From a virus: a stretch of DNA of 41,743 nucleotides. The DNA lies in the IMG/VR virus record IMGVR_UViG_3300046817_000504, positions 1 through 41,743 of that record. One strand, given 5' to 3'. The translations under genes were made by a program, and so were the position numbers. Each line of letters starts with the position of its first letter. Position 1 is the stretch's first letter. Under the pieces are notes generated by a model. It saw only the letters and a program-made list of their open reading frames with translations, did not search any database and had not been told where the DNA came from. Of this stretch, positions 35,032 to 41,743 are shown piece after piece.

Positions 35032-37022
35032 TGGACAAGCCTCCGTTTGACCCATCGCAGCCGTTCAAGCCCGCGGATGACAGCGGTGGCAAGCCCGCGT
35101 TCGACCCGGCGAAACCATTTGAACCGGCCGCCAAGCCCGATTCGTTTCTGTCCCGCGTCGGTCACGGCACCGAGGACCCGGTTTATGGCTTAGGCCAGCT
35201 TGTGGAACACGGCAATGAAGCGCCGCCCATAAAAAATGAAATGCCGGGGCGGGCCAGGATCAGGGAATCTCATGAAAGGTCCAAGGCTGAGCTCGACACG
35301 AAAATCCAGGAGCGCGAGAAGGCATACAAGCCGCCCGAAGGAATCGATGTCGGGCGCGCTCTCGGCAATGTTGTCGGCGCGTCTCCCCTTGCTGCAGTCG
35401 GGGGACCTTTGGCGGCTGGCGCTCTAGCCGGGGCGGTGGAGCCGGTTGCCAACACAAAGAATTTCGGGGCAGAGAAGGCAACACAAATAGGCGTCGGAAC
35501 GGTTACGGGTGGCATATTTGCAGGGGCTGGGAAGGCGGCCAATTATGGCATGAAGGCGTTGGGCGACTATCTGGCCCGCGAATACCCCGAAAACGTCATG
35601 ACAGCGGCGGTGCAGAAAATCCTCAAACGCATGGGGCAGGACGAGGCGGCGGGCGGCGCAACGGCCAAGGATGCGATCGATCTGATCAATGAGGCGTCCA
35701 GCAAGGGCAAGCCCATGACGCTGGCGGACGTTGGCGGCGAGAATGTCCGCGCTCTTGCCGGCAACGTGGCACGGCAGCCGGGCGAATCGCGCAACATCAC
35801 CAGGCAATTCCTCGAGCAGCGCGACCAGGGGGCGGCACAGCGATTACAGGGCGATATATCGCGGTATGTTCATGGCGGCGCTACTATGCACCAGACCGCC
35901 GGCGCCTTGCTTGAGGCCCGCAGCGCGGCGGCCAAGCCGGCCTATGAGCAAATGCGGGCAATGGAGGGCGTGTGGAGCCCGCGCCTACAGCAGTTCATCG
36001 ATTCTCCATATTTGCGGACCGGATTGGCGCGCGGGTATAACATAGAGCGAGGTCTGTCGCTGGCAGAAAATCGCCCGTTCAATCCAACTCAGATGGGCGT
36101 TGACCTTGACGCGCAAGGTAACATTCAGATCATCAAAGCTCCGAATATGCGCGCCCTCGACATGGGTAAGCAGGGCTTAGATGCCATGATCGCGGATAAT
36201 CGAGACAAGATCACTGGTAGGCTCAATGCCGATGGATACATGCTGGAGCAGGTTCGCCAGACTTATCTTGATGAAATCGACAGGTTGGATACCAGCGGGA
36301 TATATCGAAAAGCTAGGGGAATATGGGCTGGACCATCTCAGAGTTTAGACGCTATTCGTATGGGGCGGGGGGTTTTTAGCAACTCCCCAGAAGAGAATGT
36401 GGCCGCATTCGCCAAGTTGTCGCCGGGGAATCAGGAGTTCGCCCGCGTCGGGGTGGCCGATATTCTTCGGGAAAAGCTCGCCAAGACCGGCTTGAGCGGC
36501 GACGAGGCCAAGGCGCTCATTAAAAACCCCTGGATGCGAGATCAGTTGAAACCCTACTTCCCGACTACCGCCGATTTCGACGGATTTGTGGATTCCGTCA
36601 CGGCTGAATCCAAGATGTTCGGCACCAAGTTCGATGTTCTGGGCGGGTCACAGACGGCCAAGCGGCTGGCCGAGGACGAATCGACCGAGAATAGAGTTGC
36701 TGCTGACGCGATGAATCTCGGGGTACAGGTGGCGACCGGGCGGCCCCATTCGGCCATTCATACCGCTATCCGCATGTGGCGGGACCGGCAGGATCGGAAG
36801 GGCAACCCGAAGCTCAACGAACAGATTTCCAAGATTCTGTTCCAGACCCCGATCGACCCGGAGAGCGAGATAGCCCAGCGCTTGACTGGGACGTACAAGG
36901 GTCCGCCGCCGGTCAATCGGCTGGCCCCGGCTGGAGAGGCTATCGAACAGGGCGCGGCGGCGCTGGCTCCTGGGGCGGCATCGGCCCTTGCTCCCGTGAC
37001 GCCGCTTGCCCCTGGCCAATAG
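35031..37022 (+). CDS. Largest internal virion/ejection protein
   Basis: 663 residues in TAATG overlap. The N-terminus has repeated F-D-P-x-K/Q-P-F motifs (PPFDPSQPFKPA; PAFDPAKPFEPA), likely a virion-targeting tag. A Gly/Ala-rich hydrophobic stretch (about residues 110-145: NVVGASPLAAVGGPLAAGAL) could contact membrane. The rest is mostly helical. It has the size and place of P22 gp16/T7 gp15-16-type proteins, but no lytic transglycosylase motif is seen. Probably delivered into the cell with DNA. Function inferred. Confidence 0.65.
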   Translation: MDKPPFDPSQPFKPADDSGGKPAFDPAKPFEPAAKPDSFLSRVGHGTEDPVYGLGQLVEHGNEAPPIKNEMPGRARIRESHERSKAELDTKIQEREKAYKPPEGIDVGRALGNVVGASPLAAVGGPLAAGALAGAVEPVANTKNFGAEKATQIGVGTVTGGIFAGAGKAANYGMKALGDYLAREYPENVMTAAVQKILKRMGQDEAAGGATAKDAIDLINEASSKGKPMTLADVGGENVRALAGNVARQPGESRNITRQFLEQRDQGAAQRLQGDISRYVHGGATMHQTAGALLEARSAAAKPAYEQMRAMEGVWSPRLQQFIDSPYLRTGLARGYNIERGLSLAENRPFNPTQMGVDLDAQGNIQIIKAPNMRALDMGKQGLDAMIADNRDKITGRLNADGYMLEQVRQTYLDEIDRLDTSGIYRKARGIWAGPSQSLDAIRMGRGVFSNSPEENVAAFAKLSPGNQEFARVGVADILREKLAKTGLSGDEAKALIKNPWMRDQLKPYFPTTADFDGFVDSVTAESKMFGTKFDVLGGSQTAKRLAEDESTENRVAADAMNLGVQVATGRPHSAIHTAIRMWRDRQDRKGNPKLNEQISKILFQTPIDPESEIAQRLTGTYKGPPPVNRLAPAGEAIEQGAAALAPGAASALAPVTPLAPGQ

Positions 37023-37030
37023 GGCGCGTA

Positions 37031-37219
37031 ATGTCGCCACCTAAGAAACCGGCCGAACCGCGTGAGTTCATTGATGTTTTGGAGGACAGCATACGATCTG
37101 TCCTGAAAGACAAGGAAGCCACGGTGGGCGAGCGCATGGCGGCGATCAATACGGGCGCGAAGATACTGCTGGCGCGGTACAAGATCAGCGGCGACGATGA
37201 AAAGAACTTTTTCTCATGA
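37031..37219 (+). CDS. Small hypothetical protein
   Basis: 62 residues from ATG 37031. A basic/Pro start (SPPKKPAEPREF), then two helices (IDVLEDSIRSVLKDKEATVG, ERMAAINTGAKILLARYK). The helical pair resembles small DNA-binding or terminase-small-type proteins, but no firm match. It ends in ATGA overlap. Confidence 0.55.
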   Translation: MSPPKKPAEPREFIDVLEDSIRSVLKDKEATVGERMAAINTGAKILLARYKISGDDEKNFFS

Positions 37220-37386
37220 CCCATATTCCGCAGATACGGAAAATTGAGGCGTTGGTTCACGGCTATAGCCAGGACGAGGTTGATAGTGATTCTTGGGTTT
37301 GGGTATGGATGTTCGATAAACTTGATGAAAATGGCATAGAAGTAGGCCATTTCGATTGGGTTTTTAGGGAAAATGAGTCGGCATGA
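37216..37386 (+). CDS. AT-rich small acidic protein, likely insertion
   Basis: 56 residues from ATGA. Acidic and Trp-rich (DSDSWVWVWMFDKLDENG), beta-prone. AT-richer than both neighbours and joined to them by ATGA overlaps, as in the other suspected morons. No flanking repeat is visible here. Function unknown. Confidence 0.5.
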   Translation: MTHIPQIRKIEALVHGYSQDEVDSDSWVWVWMFDKLDENGIEVGHFDWVFRENESA

Positions 37387-37649
37387 CCGAACCAACGCAC
37401 CTCCGATTTGTCGAAGATACGCCGCCCGGCCCGGCTGCGGCCGACATCGGCCCGTCCTATGTCGAGATGGCCCGCGCGATTGCAGCCATCTGTGCAACGC
37501 GCGTCCTGCTCCTGATCGCGGTGCTCACCGGCTCGGTCATCTGGGTGTGGACGACCTGGCAGCCGACCCAGGATCGCCTGTTCGTCGCCGTCGCCTTCTC
37601 ACTCGTGTTCGTGCTGCCCCAAGTCTTTCTCTACCACCGGAAAGGGTGA
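37383..37649 (+). CDS. Two-TM membrane protein
   Basis: 88 residues. Soluble N-terminus, then two membrane helices (about residues 36-56, ATRVLLLIAVLTGSVIWVW; and 65-82, LFVAVAFSLVFVLPQVF) and a basic end (YHRKG). It starts the right-hand envelope-related region. It could be holin-like or an envelope modifier. Function unknown. Confidence 0.6.
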   Translation: MTEPTHLRFVEDTPPGPAAADIGPSYVEMARAIAAICATRVLLLIAVLTGSVIWVWTTWQPTQDRLFVAVAFSLVFVLPQVFLYHRKG

Positions 37650-37653
37650 AATC

Positions 37654-38040
37654 ATGCGAATCCTCAGTCTATTGATCGCCGGCATCCTCGCCAGCGCCAT
37701 GTCGTTCGGCGTGGTCTTTGCCCAGACCGGGCAATTGGCCCCGGTTGCCACCGTGACCCCCCTTACTGCCGGGGTGGCAACGCAGATCATCGGCACCAAT
37801 GCTAGCCGCAAGACCATCCAGATCTGCAATGTCGGTACCACGGTCGTCATGATCTGGCCGGGGCCGGCGACCACCACGTTTGTCAGCGCCTACGAACTCC
37901 CGGCACTGTCCAGCGGCACCACGGTCTGCTTCACCCCACCGAACGGGTTCCAGCCGGGTCAGGGCGGCAACAGCGCCGGCAATTCCTGGGGCGCCAATTC
38001 GTTCACCAGCACCGGGTCGATCACTGTGATGGAATGGTGA
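37654..38040 (+). CDS. Exported small beta-rich protein
   Basis: 128 residues. A signal peptide MRILSLLIAGILASAMSFG-VVFA precedes QTGQL. The mature part is beta-rich (TIQICNVGTTVVMIWPGP, TTVCFTPPNGFQPGQGGN), with a Cys pair that may form a disulphide. It resembles small phage head/tail decoration proteins, but its signal peptide suggests it reaches the periplasm or surface. Function unknown. Confidence 0.65.
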   Translation: MRILSLLIAGILASAMSFGVVFAQTGQLAPVATVTPLTAGVATQIIGTNASRKTIQICNVGTTVVMIWPGPATTTFVSAYELPALSSGTTVCFTPPNGFQPGQGGNSAGNSWGANSFTSTGSITVMEW

Positions 38041-38043
38041 TGA

Positions 38044-39069
38044 ATGTTCGTCCTGGGCCTGCTCCTGTCGGTAGCGTATTGGCCGGGTTGGGTAAGCCCG
38101 GCCATGTCGCCACGGTGGGCGGTCCTGTCCGTCTTGGCGACCGGGCTCCTGTCGTGGGGACGGGAGCCCGTACCCTTTACGCGGGCGCATCTCGCGGGCT
38201 GTGCCTTGGTGCTCTGGGCTGCGCTAACGGTGCTCTGGACCCCCATCCGCCTCGATAGCATCGACGCGCTGTGGCAGACGGTTGCCCTCCCTTCCGTCTG
38301 TTTCTGTCTGGGGTCGCAGGCGCGGTCCCTGCGGCCCCTTTTTTACGGGGCGGCGATCGGTCTCGGGGTGTCCGGCGCTGTCGCCATCGTCCAGGTGCTC
38401 GGCTGGCATCCCTTGCCCGAAGTCGCCAGCCCGTCCGGCCTGTTCGTGAACCGAAACTATATGGCTGAGCCGGCCGCCTTGGTGGCGGTTTGGCTGGTCT
38501 CCGAAGGGCTGTGGTGGTGGCTCATCCCGGTCGCCCCGGCGGCGCTGCTCCCCATGGCCCGCGGTGCGTTGCTGGGCTTTGCTGCCGCCATGAGCGTGCG
38601 CAGCCGCACCTTGGTTGGCGCCGCCGCCATCCTCGTGGCTGTTCTGACGCTTGCCCGCCCCGGCGCGCTCACCGGCATGAGCGAGCGCATGGACATCTGG
38701 AGCAACACCATTGCCGGCCTGTCCTGGCTCGGCAGTGGCATCGGCTCGTTCTGGGCCATTCATCGCGAGCTCTATCCTGACGGGTTGGCAGAACATGCGC
38801 ACAACGACTTCCTCGAGCTGGCCTCTGATCTCGGGGCGATCGGCATCGCGCTTTTGGGGTGGCTTGCGTGGGAGCTACGTGGTCCGCTCGACTCGGCCCG
38901 CCTCGTCCTCGTCGCGCTCGCCGCAGAGGCGTGCTTTGCCTTCCCGACCCATACTCCACTCACCCTCGCGCTTGGGGCGCTGTGCGCGGGTCATGCTGTT
39001 CGGAATAGCCCTGTGGTACGCGGTTTCTCTCTGCGTCGCGGAAACCATCTTCGGGAGGTCCTTCAATGA
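38044..39069 (+). CDS. O-antigen ligase/polymerase-like (Wzy_C) membrane protein
   Basis: 341 residues, with about ten hydrophobic segments. Family signatures are FVNRNYMAEP (residues 134-143), MARGALLG (171-178), RMDIW (215-219), LGSGIGSFW (229-237) and HAHNDFLELASDLGAIG (251-267). The HxHNxxLE/D loop in a periplasmic region is typical of the O-antigen ligase/Wzy_C superfamily (WaaL, Wzy). Such enzymes join or polymerise lipid-linked O-antigen. A phage copy probably alters lipopolysaccharide to exclude other phages or change host surface. It is about 341 residues, near the short end of the family. It overlaps two further reading frames at its end. Confidence 0.8.
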   Translation: MFVLGLLLSVAYWPGWVSPAMSPRWAVLSVLATGLLSWGREPVPFTRAHLAGCALVLWAALTVLWTPIRLDSIDALWQTVALPSVCFCLGSQARSLRPLFYGAAIGLGVSGAVAIVQVLGWHPLPEVASPSGLFVNRNYMAEPAALVAVWLVSEGLWWWLIPVAPAALLPMARGALLGFAAAMSVRSRTLVGAAAILVAVLTLARPGALTGMSERMDIWSNTIAGLSWLGSGIGSFWAIHRELYPDGLAEHAHNDFLELASDLGAIGIALLGWLAWELRGPLDSARLVLVALAAEACFAFPTHTPLTLALGALCAGHAVRNSPVVRGFSLRRGNHLREVLQ

Positions 39070-39244
39070 ATCGGATCGTCGCCTCGCCACGCAGCATCTT
39101 GTCTGGGCTCGCACGATATTCCCGCTCAATCATCGTTTCCGCGATTATGCTGATGCCATGGTCGCCGGCTTTCGCGCAGCAGACGCAGCCCTACCATTTG
39201 ATCAGCGCAGCTACCACGAATTCGACCAGCATCAAGGGAACTAA
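38993..39244 (+). CDS. Overlapping small membrane protein (candidate Wzy_C partner)
   Basis: 83 residues in a third frame. It overlaps the end of the Wzy_C-like gene by 77 nt and the start of the next exported-protein gene by 179 nt. A membrane segment (LFGIALWYAVSLCVAETIFG) is followed by RLATQHLVWARTIFPLNHRF. The pattern A..IFPLNHRFRD resembles the TPR-like partner often found with O-antigen-polymerase-like genes. The last 15-20 residues look non-protein-like. Its ribosome-binding site is weak. Possible but not certain gene. Confidence 0.45.
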   Translation: MLFGIALWYAVSLCVAETIFGRSFNESDRRLATQHLVWARTIFPLNHRFRDYADAMVAGFRAADAALPFDQRSYHEFDQHQGN

Positions 39245-39524
39245 CGGCGGGGTCATCAGCATCGTCGCGATCAATACCACGGCGACGATCTATTATCTCA
39301 AGTTCTATGACACCGCCGCGGCGCCGACCTGCAATACGACCGCGGTAGCGCTGACCTTCCCGATCCCGGCCACGGCCTCGAGCACCGGCGGCGGTCTGGT
39401 CGTATCGCTGCCGCAGGAGGCCCGGTTCCTCAGCGGCATCGGCATCTGCCTGGTGGGCGGCATTGCCGACAACGACAACAGCAATGCCGCGACCGGCGTG
39501 GCGGTTGACGTGTTCTTCAAATGA
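39066..39524 (+). CDS. Exported small beta-rich protein
   Basis: 152 residues from ATG 39066, which has cgggaggtccttca upstream. The signal sequence is long: a basic start, then SIIVSAIMLMPWSPAFA before QQTQP. The N-terminal 25 residues may be shaped by the overlapping frame. The body (GVISIVAINTTATIYYLKFYD, LVVSLPQEARFLSGIGIC) is beta-rich with a Cys pair. It resembles small phage fibre-associated proteins but carries a signal peptide. Function unknown. Confidence 0.65.
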   Translation: MNRIVASPRSILSGLARYSRSIIVSAIMLMPWSPAFAQQTQPYHLISAATTNSTSIKGTNGGVISIVAINTTATIYYLKFYDTAAAPTCNTTAVALTFPIPATASSTGGGLVVSLPQEARFLSGIGICLVGGIADNDNSNAATGVAVDVFFK

Positions 39525-39712
39525 GGACCGCCGTAGCCATCATTCTGTCCCTGCTGATCTCGGCGGCGTCGGCGCAATTGCTGACCACCGGGGTCGGCCC
39601 AGGCGGGTTCGGGACGGGTACGGGCGGCGGGGGTGGTGGCGGGGCCTGTACCGGGGCACTCGATCTTTCAACCGGCTGCGCGCAGCTCGTGGCCTTTGGA
39701 GTGTTATTCTGA
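39521..39712 (+). CDS. Exported Gly-rich small protein
   Basis: 63 residues from ATGA. Signal peptide MRTAVAIILSLLISAASA, then QLLTTG and a Gly-rich tract (GTGTGGGGGGG), ending ACTGALDLSTGCAQLVAFG. Short Gly-rich proteins of this kind precede fibre genes in several alphaproteobacterial phages. The TGATG overlap with the next gene suggests co-translation. Function unknown. Confidence 0.6.
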   Translation: MRTAVAIILSLLISAASAQLLTTGVGPGGFGTGTGGGGGGGACTGALDLSTGCAQLVAFGVLF

Positions 39713-41403
39713 TGACCAGAAACGGCAAACTCCTTCTCGCCGCCTTCGTCCTGCTTGTCGGGCCGGTCGCGGCGGTCGCCACCAACGACACCATCGGGGT
39801 CACGGTCGGATCGGGCAAGATCGCCAACCTGCTCAAGTTCGGCTCCGGCAATGTCATCAGCGAAACCGGCGTATGCGATGCCACGACCGAGAATCAATGT
39901 GCGGCCGTCAGCGCAGGCGGGGGACTGTCTACAGTAAGTCTTACCGGCTCGACCACGGCGGTGACGCAGCCTACGGGAACGAATCTTCACGCGGTTCTCG
40001 ACACCACCTCAACTACCGCTGTCACCCAGGCGACCGCCGCGAACCTCAAGGCCACCGTTACCACCGACCAGACCACGCCCGGCACGACCGATCTTGTGCA
40101 TTCAAAGTTGTGCGACACGTCTGCGCCGACGACTTGCGCGCCAGTCAGCGCAACAAATGGCGTGAGTGTCACTATTGTCGGCAGCAACGGCAATGTTACC
40201 AGTGCAGCGGTTCCGGCGGATGCGTTCTCAAACGGAAACAGCGGTTTTCTGACTCTTGGCTACAACCTCGTTTTCAACGGTACGACTTGGGATCGCGCTC
40301 GTGGCACTGCCGCCGGCGGACAATTTATACAAGGCCCCGCCGCTACCGGCGCAACCCTCGCCGGCAATCCCGTCCGCGTCGGCATGTCGGACGGTACCAA
40401 CGCGCAGAACTGGCTCGCCGCCATTGCGCTGTCCCCGACCGCCGGGGTGAACGGCAACAACACCGGAGCGGTGGTCAACTATCTTTATAACGGTTCCGGC
40501 TATGTCGCCATGCCGGGGACGGTCAGCGGCGCATTGGTCATGCCCGGAACAAACGGCACCTGGGGCCTCGCCGCGACTTCGCAGAACGTCTCCCCGCCGA
40601 CTAACGGCATGGTGGTCATGGGGCAGTTCACGACCAGCCCCACGACGCTGAGCACCACCAACGTCTCTCCGCTCCAGATGGACAACAGCGGGAAGCTTCT
40701 GGTCAATTGCACGGGTTGTTCCGCCGCGTCCACTGTTAACCCGACGACGATCGCAACTTGGGGACTTGCGGCGGCGAGCCAAAATGTTGCCGCGCCGACC
40801 AATATGCAGGTTGTCGGCTGTCAGTTCACGACGAGCCCAACGACGATCACCACGACGAACGTGAGCCCGTTCCAGTGCGATAACGCGAACAACCTGCTGG
40901 TCAACGTCAAGACCGCGACAGGGCTTGCGCAGGGGTCAACCACTTCTGGGCAAACCGGCTCCCTCACGATGGCGGCGGTGACCGCTGCCAATCCGACCTA
41001 CACGACCGCGCAGACCGCCTACACCTCGCAGGATGTGAAGGGAAACACGCGTGTCGTCCTCGGTGGCGGCATTCCCGAAACCGCCTCCGCGACTGGTACG
41101 ACTGGCGCGACAACCGCCACACTCGCAACCGCTGCCGCGACCACGACCTACATCTGCGGCTTCTCGATCCGCGCCAATGCGACCGCAGCCGCGACCGGCA
41201 ATGCTACCGTAACCGGCACGATCACCGGGACGCTCAACTTCACCCAATGGACTGCTCCGCTCGCCAGCGGCCTCGGCGTGACTGAGGAAACCTTCACGCC
41301 CTGCATCCCAGCGAGTGCGGTCAATACCGGCATCGCCGTGGTGTCTGCTGCGCCCGGAACCGGAGGAGTCGTGTCCGTTACTGCCTGGGGCTACCAGCAA
41401 TGA
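39712..41403 (+). CDS. Fibre-like protein with signal peptide and internal duplication
   Basis: 563 residues from ATG 39712. The signal peptide is MTRNGKLLLAAFVLLVGPVAAVA before TNDT. The body is Thr/Ala/Gly-rich beta structure as in tail fibres. A module is duplicated: WGLAATSQNVSPPTN...NVSPLQMDNSGKLLVN (nt about 40552-40722) and WGLAAASQNVAAPTN...NVSPFQCDNANNLLVN (about 40749-40915). Like the 2808 protein it seems destined for export, so it may be a surface protein rather than a classic fibre. It ends in ATGA overlap with the last gene. Confidence 0.7.
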   Translation: MTRNGKLLLAAFVLLVGPVAAVATNDTIGVTVGSGKIANLLKFGSGNVISETGVCDATTENQCAAVSAGGGLSTVSLTGSTTAVTQPTGTNLHAVLDTTSTTAVTQATAANLKATVTTDQTTPGTTDLVHSKLCDTSAPTTCAPVSATNGVSVTIVGSNGNVTSAAVPADAFSNGNSGFLTLGYNLVFNGTTWDRARGTAAGGQFIQGPAATGATLAGNPVRVGMSDGTNAQNWLAAIALSPTAGVNGNNTGAVVNYLYNGSGYVAMPGTVSGALVMPGTNGTWGLAATSQNVSPPTNGMVVMGQFTTSPTTLSTTNVSPLQMDNSGKLLVNCTGCSAASTVNPTTIATWGLAAASQNVAAPTNMQVVGCQFTTSPTTITTTNVSPFQCDNANNLLVNVKTATGLAQGSTTSGQTGSLTMAAVTAANPTYTTAQTAYTSQDVKGNTRVVLGGGIPETASATGTTGATTATLATAAATTTYICGFSIRANATAAATGNATVTGTITGTLNFTQWTAPLASGLGVTEETFTPCIPASAVNTGIAVVSAAPGTGGVVSVTAWGYQQ

Positions 41404-41743
41404 TCTGGACTAGGGTTCTAGTCTCACTTCTGCTTACTGCGGGGCTGTTCTGCCTTGCGCAGGCGCGACCGGGGCCGGATAGTAATTACAACATCAGTGT
41501 TGGCGCTCCTGCTGGGTTCACCGGCCCTGGTGATGTTGTAGCTTTTAATTTTTGGGTAGGGCTTAGGGCTTATACGAGCGCAACTCGGGGGACTGCGGCT
41601 ATAAATCTATGCGACAATACTGGGGCCAATTGTTCTGATATAAATACTGACGCTACGACTGGGGCCTTGAGCAATCCAGGGACGCATGGCGCAAACAACT
41701 GTGCCACAAGCGGGACTTGTCTTATACATACGATTTACGATAA
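41400..41743 (+). CDS. Arabinofuranosidase-like exported protein, 3' partial
   Basis: 114 codons are visible before the window ends. The signal peptide is MIWTRVLVSLLLTAGLFCLA-QA before RPGPD. The segment NFWVGLRAYTSATRGTAAIN, LCDNTGANCSDI, then CATSGTCLIHTIYD matches the start of the alpha-L-arabinofuranosidase B catalytic domain (YGLRAYxxAY...CxxxTCLIxxIYDQSG). The sequence is AT-richer than upstream genes and similar in base use to the propeller gene at the left window end. It could be the N-terminal part of the same kind of carbohydrate-active tail protein. Confidence 0.7.
   Translation, partial: MIWTRVLVSLLLTAGLFCLAQARPGPDSNYNISVGAPAGFTGPGDVVAFNFWVGLRAYTSATRGTAAINLCDNTGANCSDINTDATTGALSNPGTHGANNCATSGTCLIHTIYD

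Noticed and set aside
37031-37219. Small terminase subunit
   Set aside because: The helical pair is suggestive only; no HTH or recognised family signature, and it lies far from the large subunit.
1-41743. Simple circular closure of the window
   Set aside because: No terminal overlap is visible, and joining the last base to the first puts the right-end gene out of frame with the left-end gene.
1-41743. CRISPR array or insertion sequence
   Set aside because: No regularly spaced repeat series and no transposase with terminal inverted repeats was seen; the only recombinase is the short serine type.

Overview
The window looks like one near-complete tailed-phage genome, or a prophage-derived contig, of an alphaproteobacterium, probably Bradyrhizobium/Rhizobiales-like. 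The main pointer is a gene for a GcrA-family transcription factor (9810-10403), a family confined to Alphaproteobacteria and their phages. The high-GC coding style and several rhizobial phage protein types agree. There are no ribosomal, metabolic or tRNA genes. Large terminase, portal, scaffold, major capsid, head-tail connector, tail hub and two large ejection-type proteins run in one direction, with no contractile sheath or tape measure. This suggests a podovirus-like virion.

Layout. 1-4643: a tail or receptor-binding region with a 5'-truncated GH74/Asp-box beta-propeller, a small protein and a fibre-like protein with a signal peptide. 4640-7573: a lysis and envelope block (DUF1906-type endolysin, holin candidate, lipoprotein, tiny membrane proteins, His-rich exported protein). 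7535-9039 (minus): a small operon with an SSB-tail-like protein. 9087-12116 (plus): RHH regulator, DUF1064 nuclease-like protein, GcrA homologue, a hairpin-rich noncoding gap and a replisome-organiser-like protein. 12016-14289 (minus): about ten small genes with two duplicated control regions and an HTH protein, facing a divergent HTH gene at 14486. 15229-17112: an accessory block with a C5 cytosine methyltransferase, a short serine recombinase and an Acb2/Tad1-like small protein (possible counter-defence). 17165-31404: packaging, head and connector genes with tiny genes interspersed. 31404-37386: ejection-type proteins with AT-rich insert genes. 37383-41743: membrane and exported proteins, an O-antigen ligase/polymerase-like protein, and fibre-like proteins with Sec signal peptides. 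The window stops inside an arabinofuranosidase-like gene.

Genes overlap tightly (ATGA, TGATG, TAATG), so long translationally coupled operons are likely. No DNA polymerase, helicase or tyrosine integrase is visible, so replication probably relies on the host with a phage organiser. The most unusual points are: the cluster of signal-peptide-bearing fibre-like proteins around a Wzy_C-type membrane enzyme; two places where the 3' end of a core gene is duplicated on either side of small AT-rich genes; the Acb2/Tad1-like gene beside a methyltransferase; and a repeat module shared by three consecutive virion genes. Both window ends lie in AT-richer, carbohydrate-active-enzyme-like coding sequence. 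The contig may therefore have been broken inside one large receptor-binding gene, although the two ends do not join in frame.

All family assignments are from recognition of sequence patterns by eye. No database search was run.
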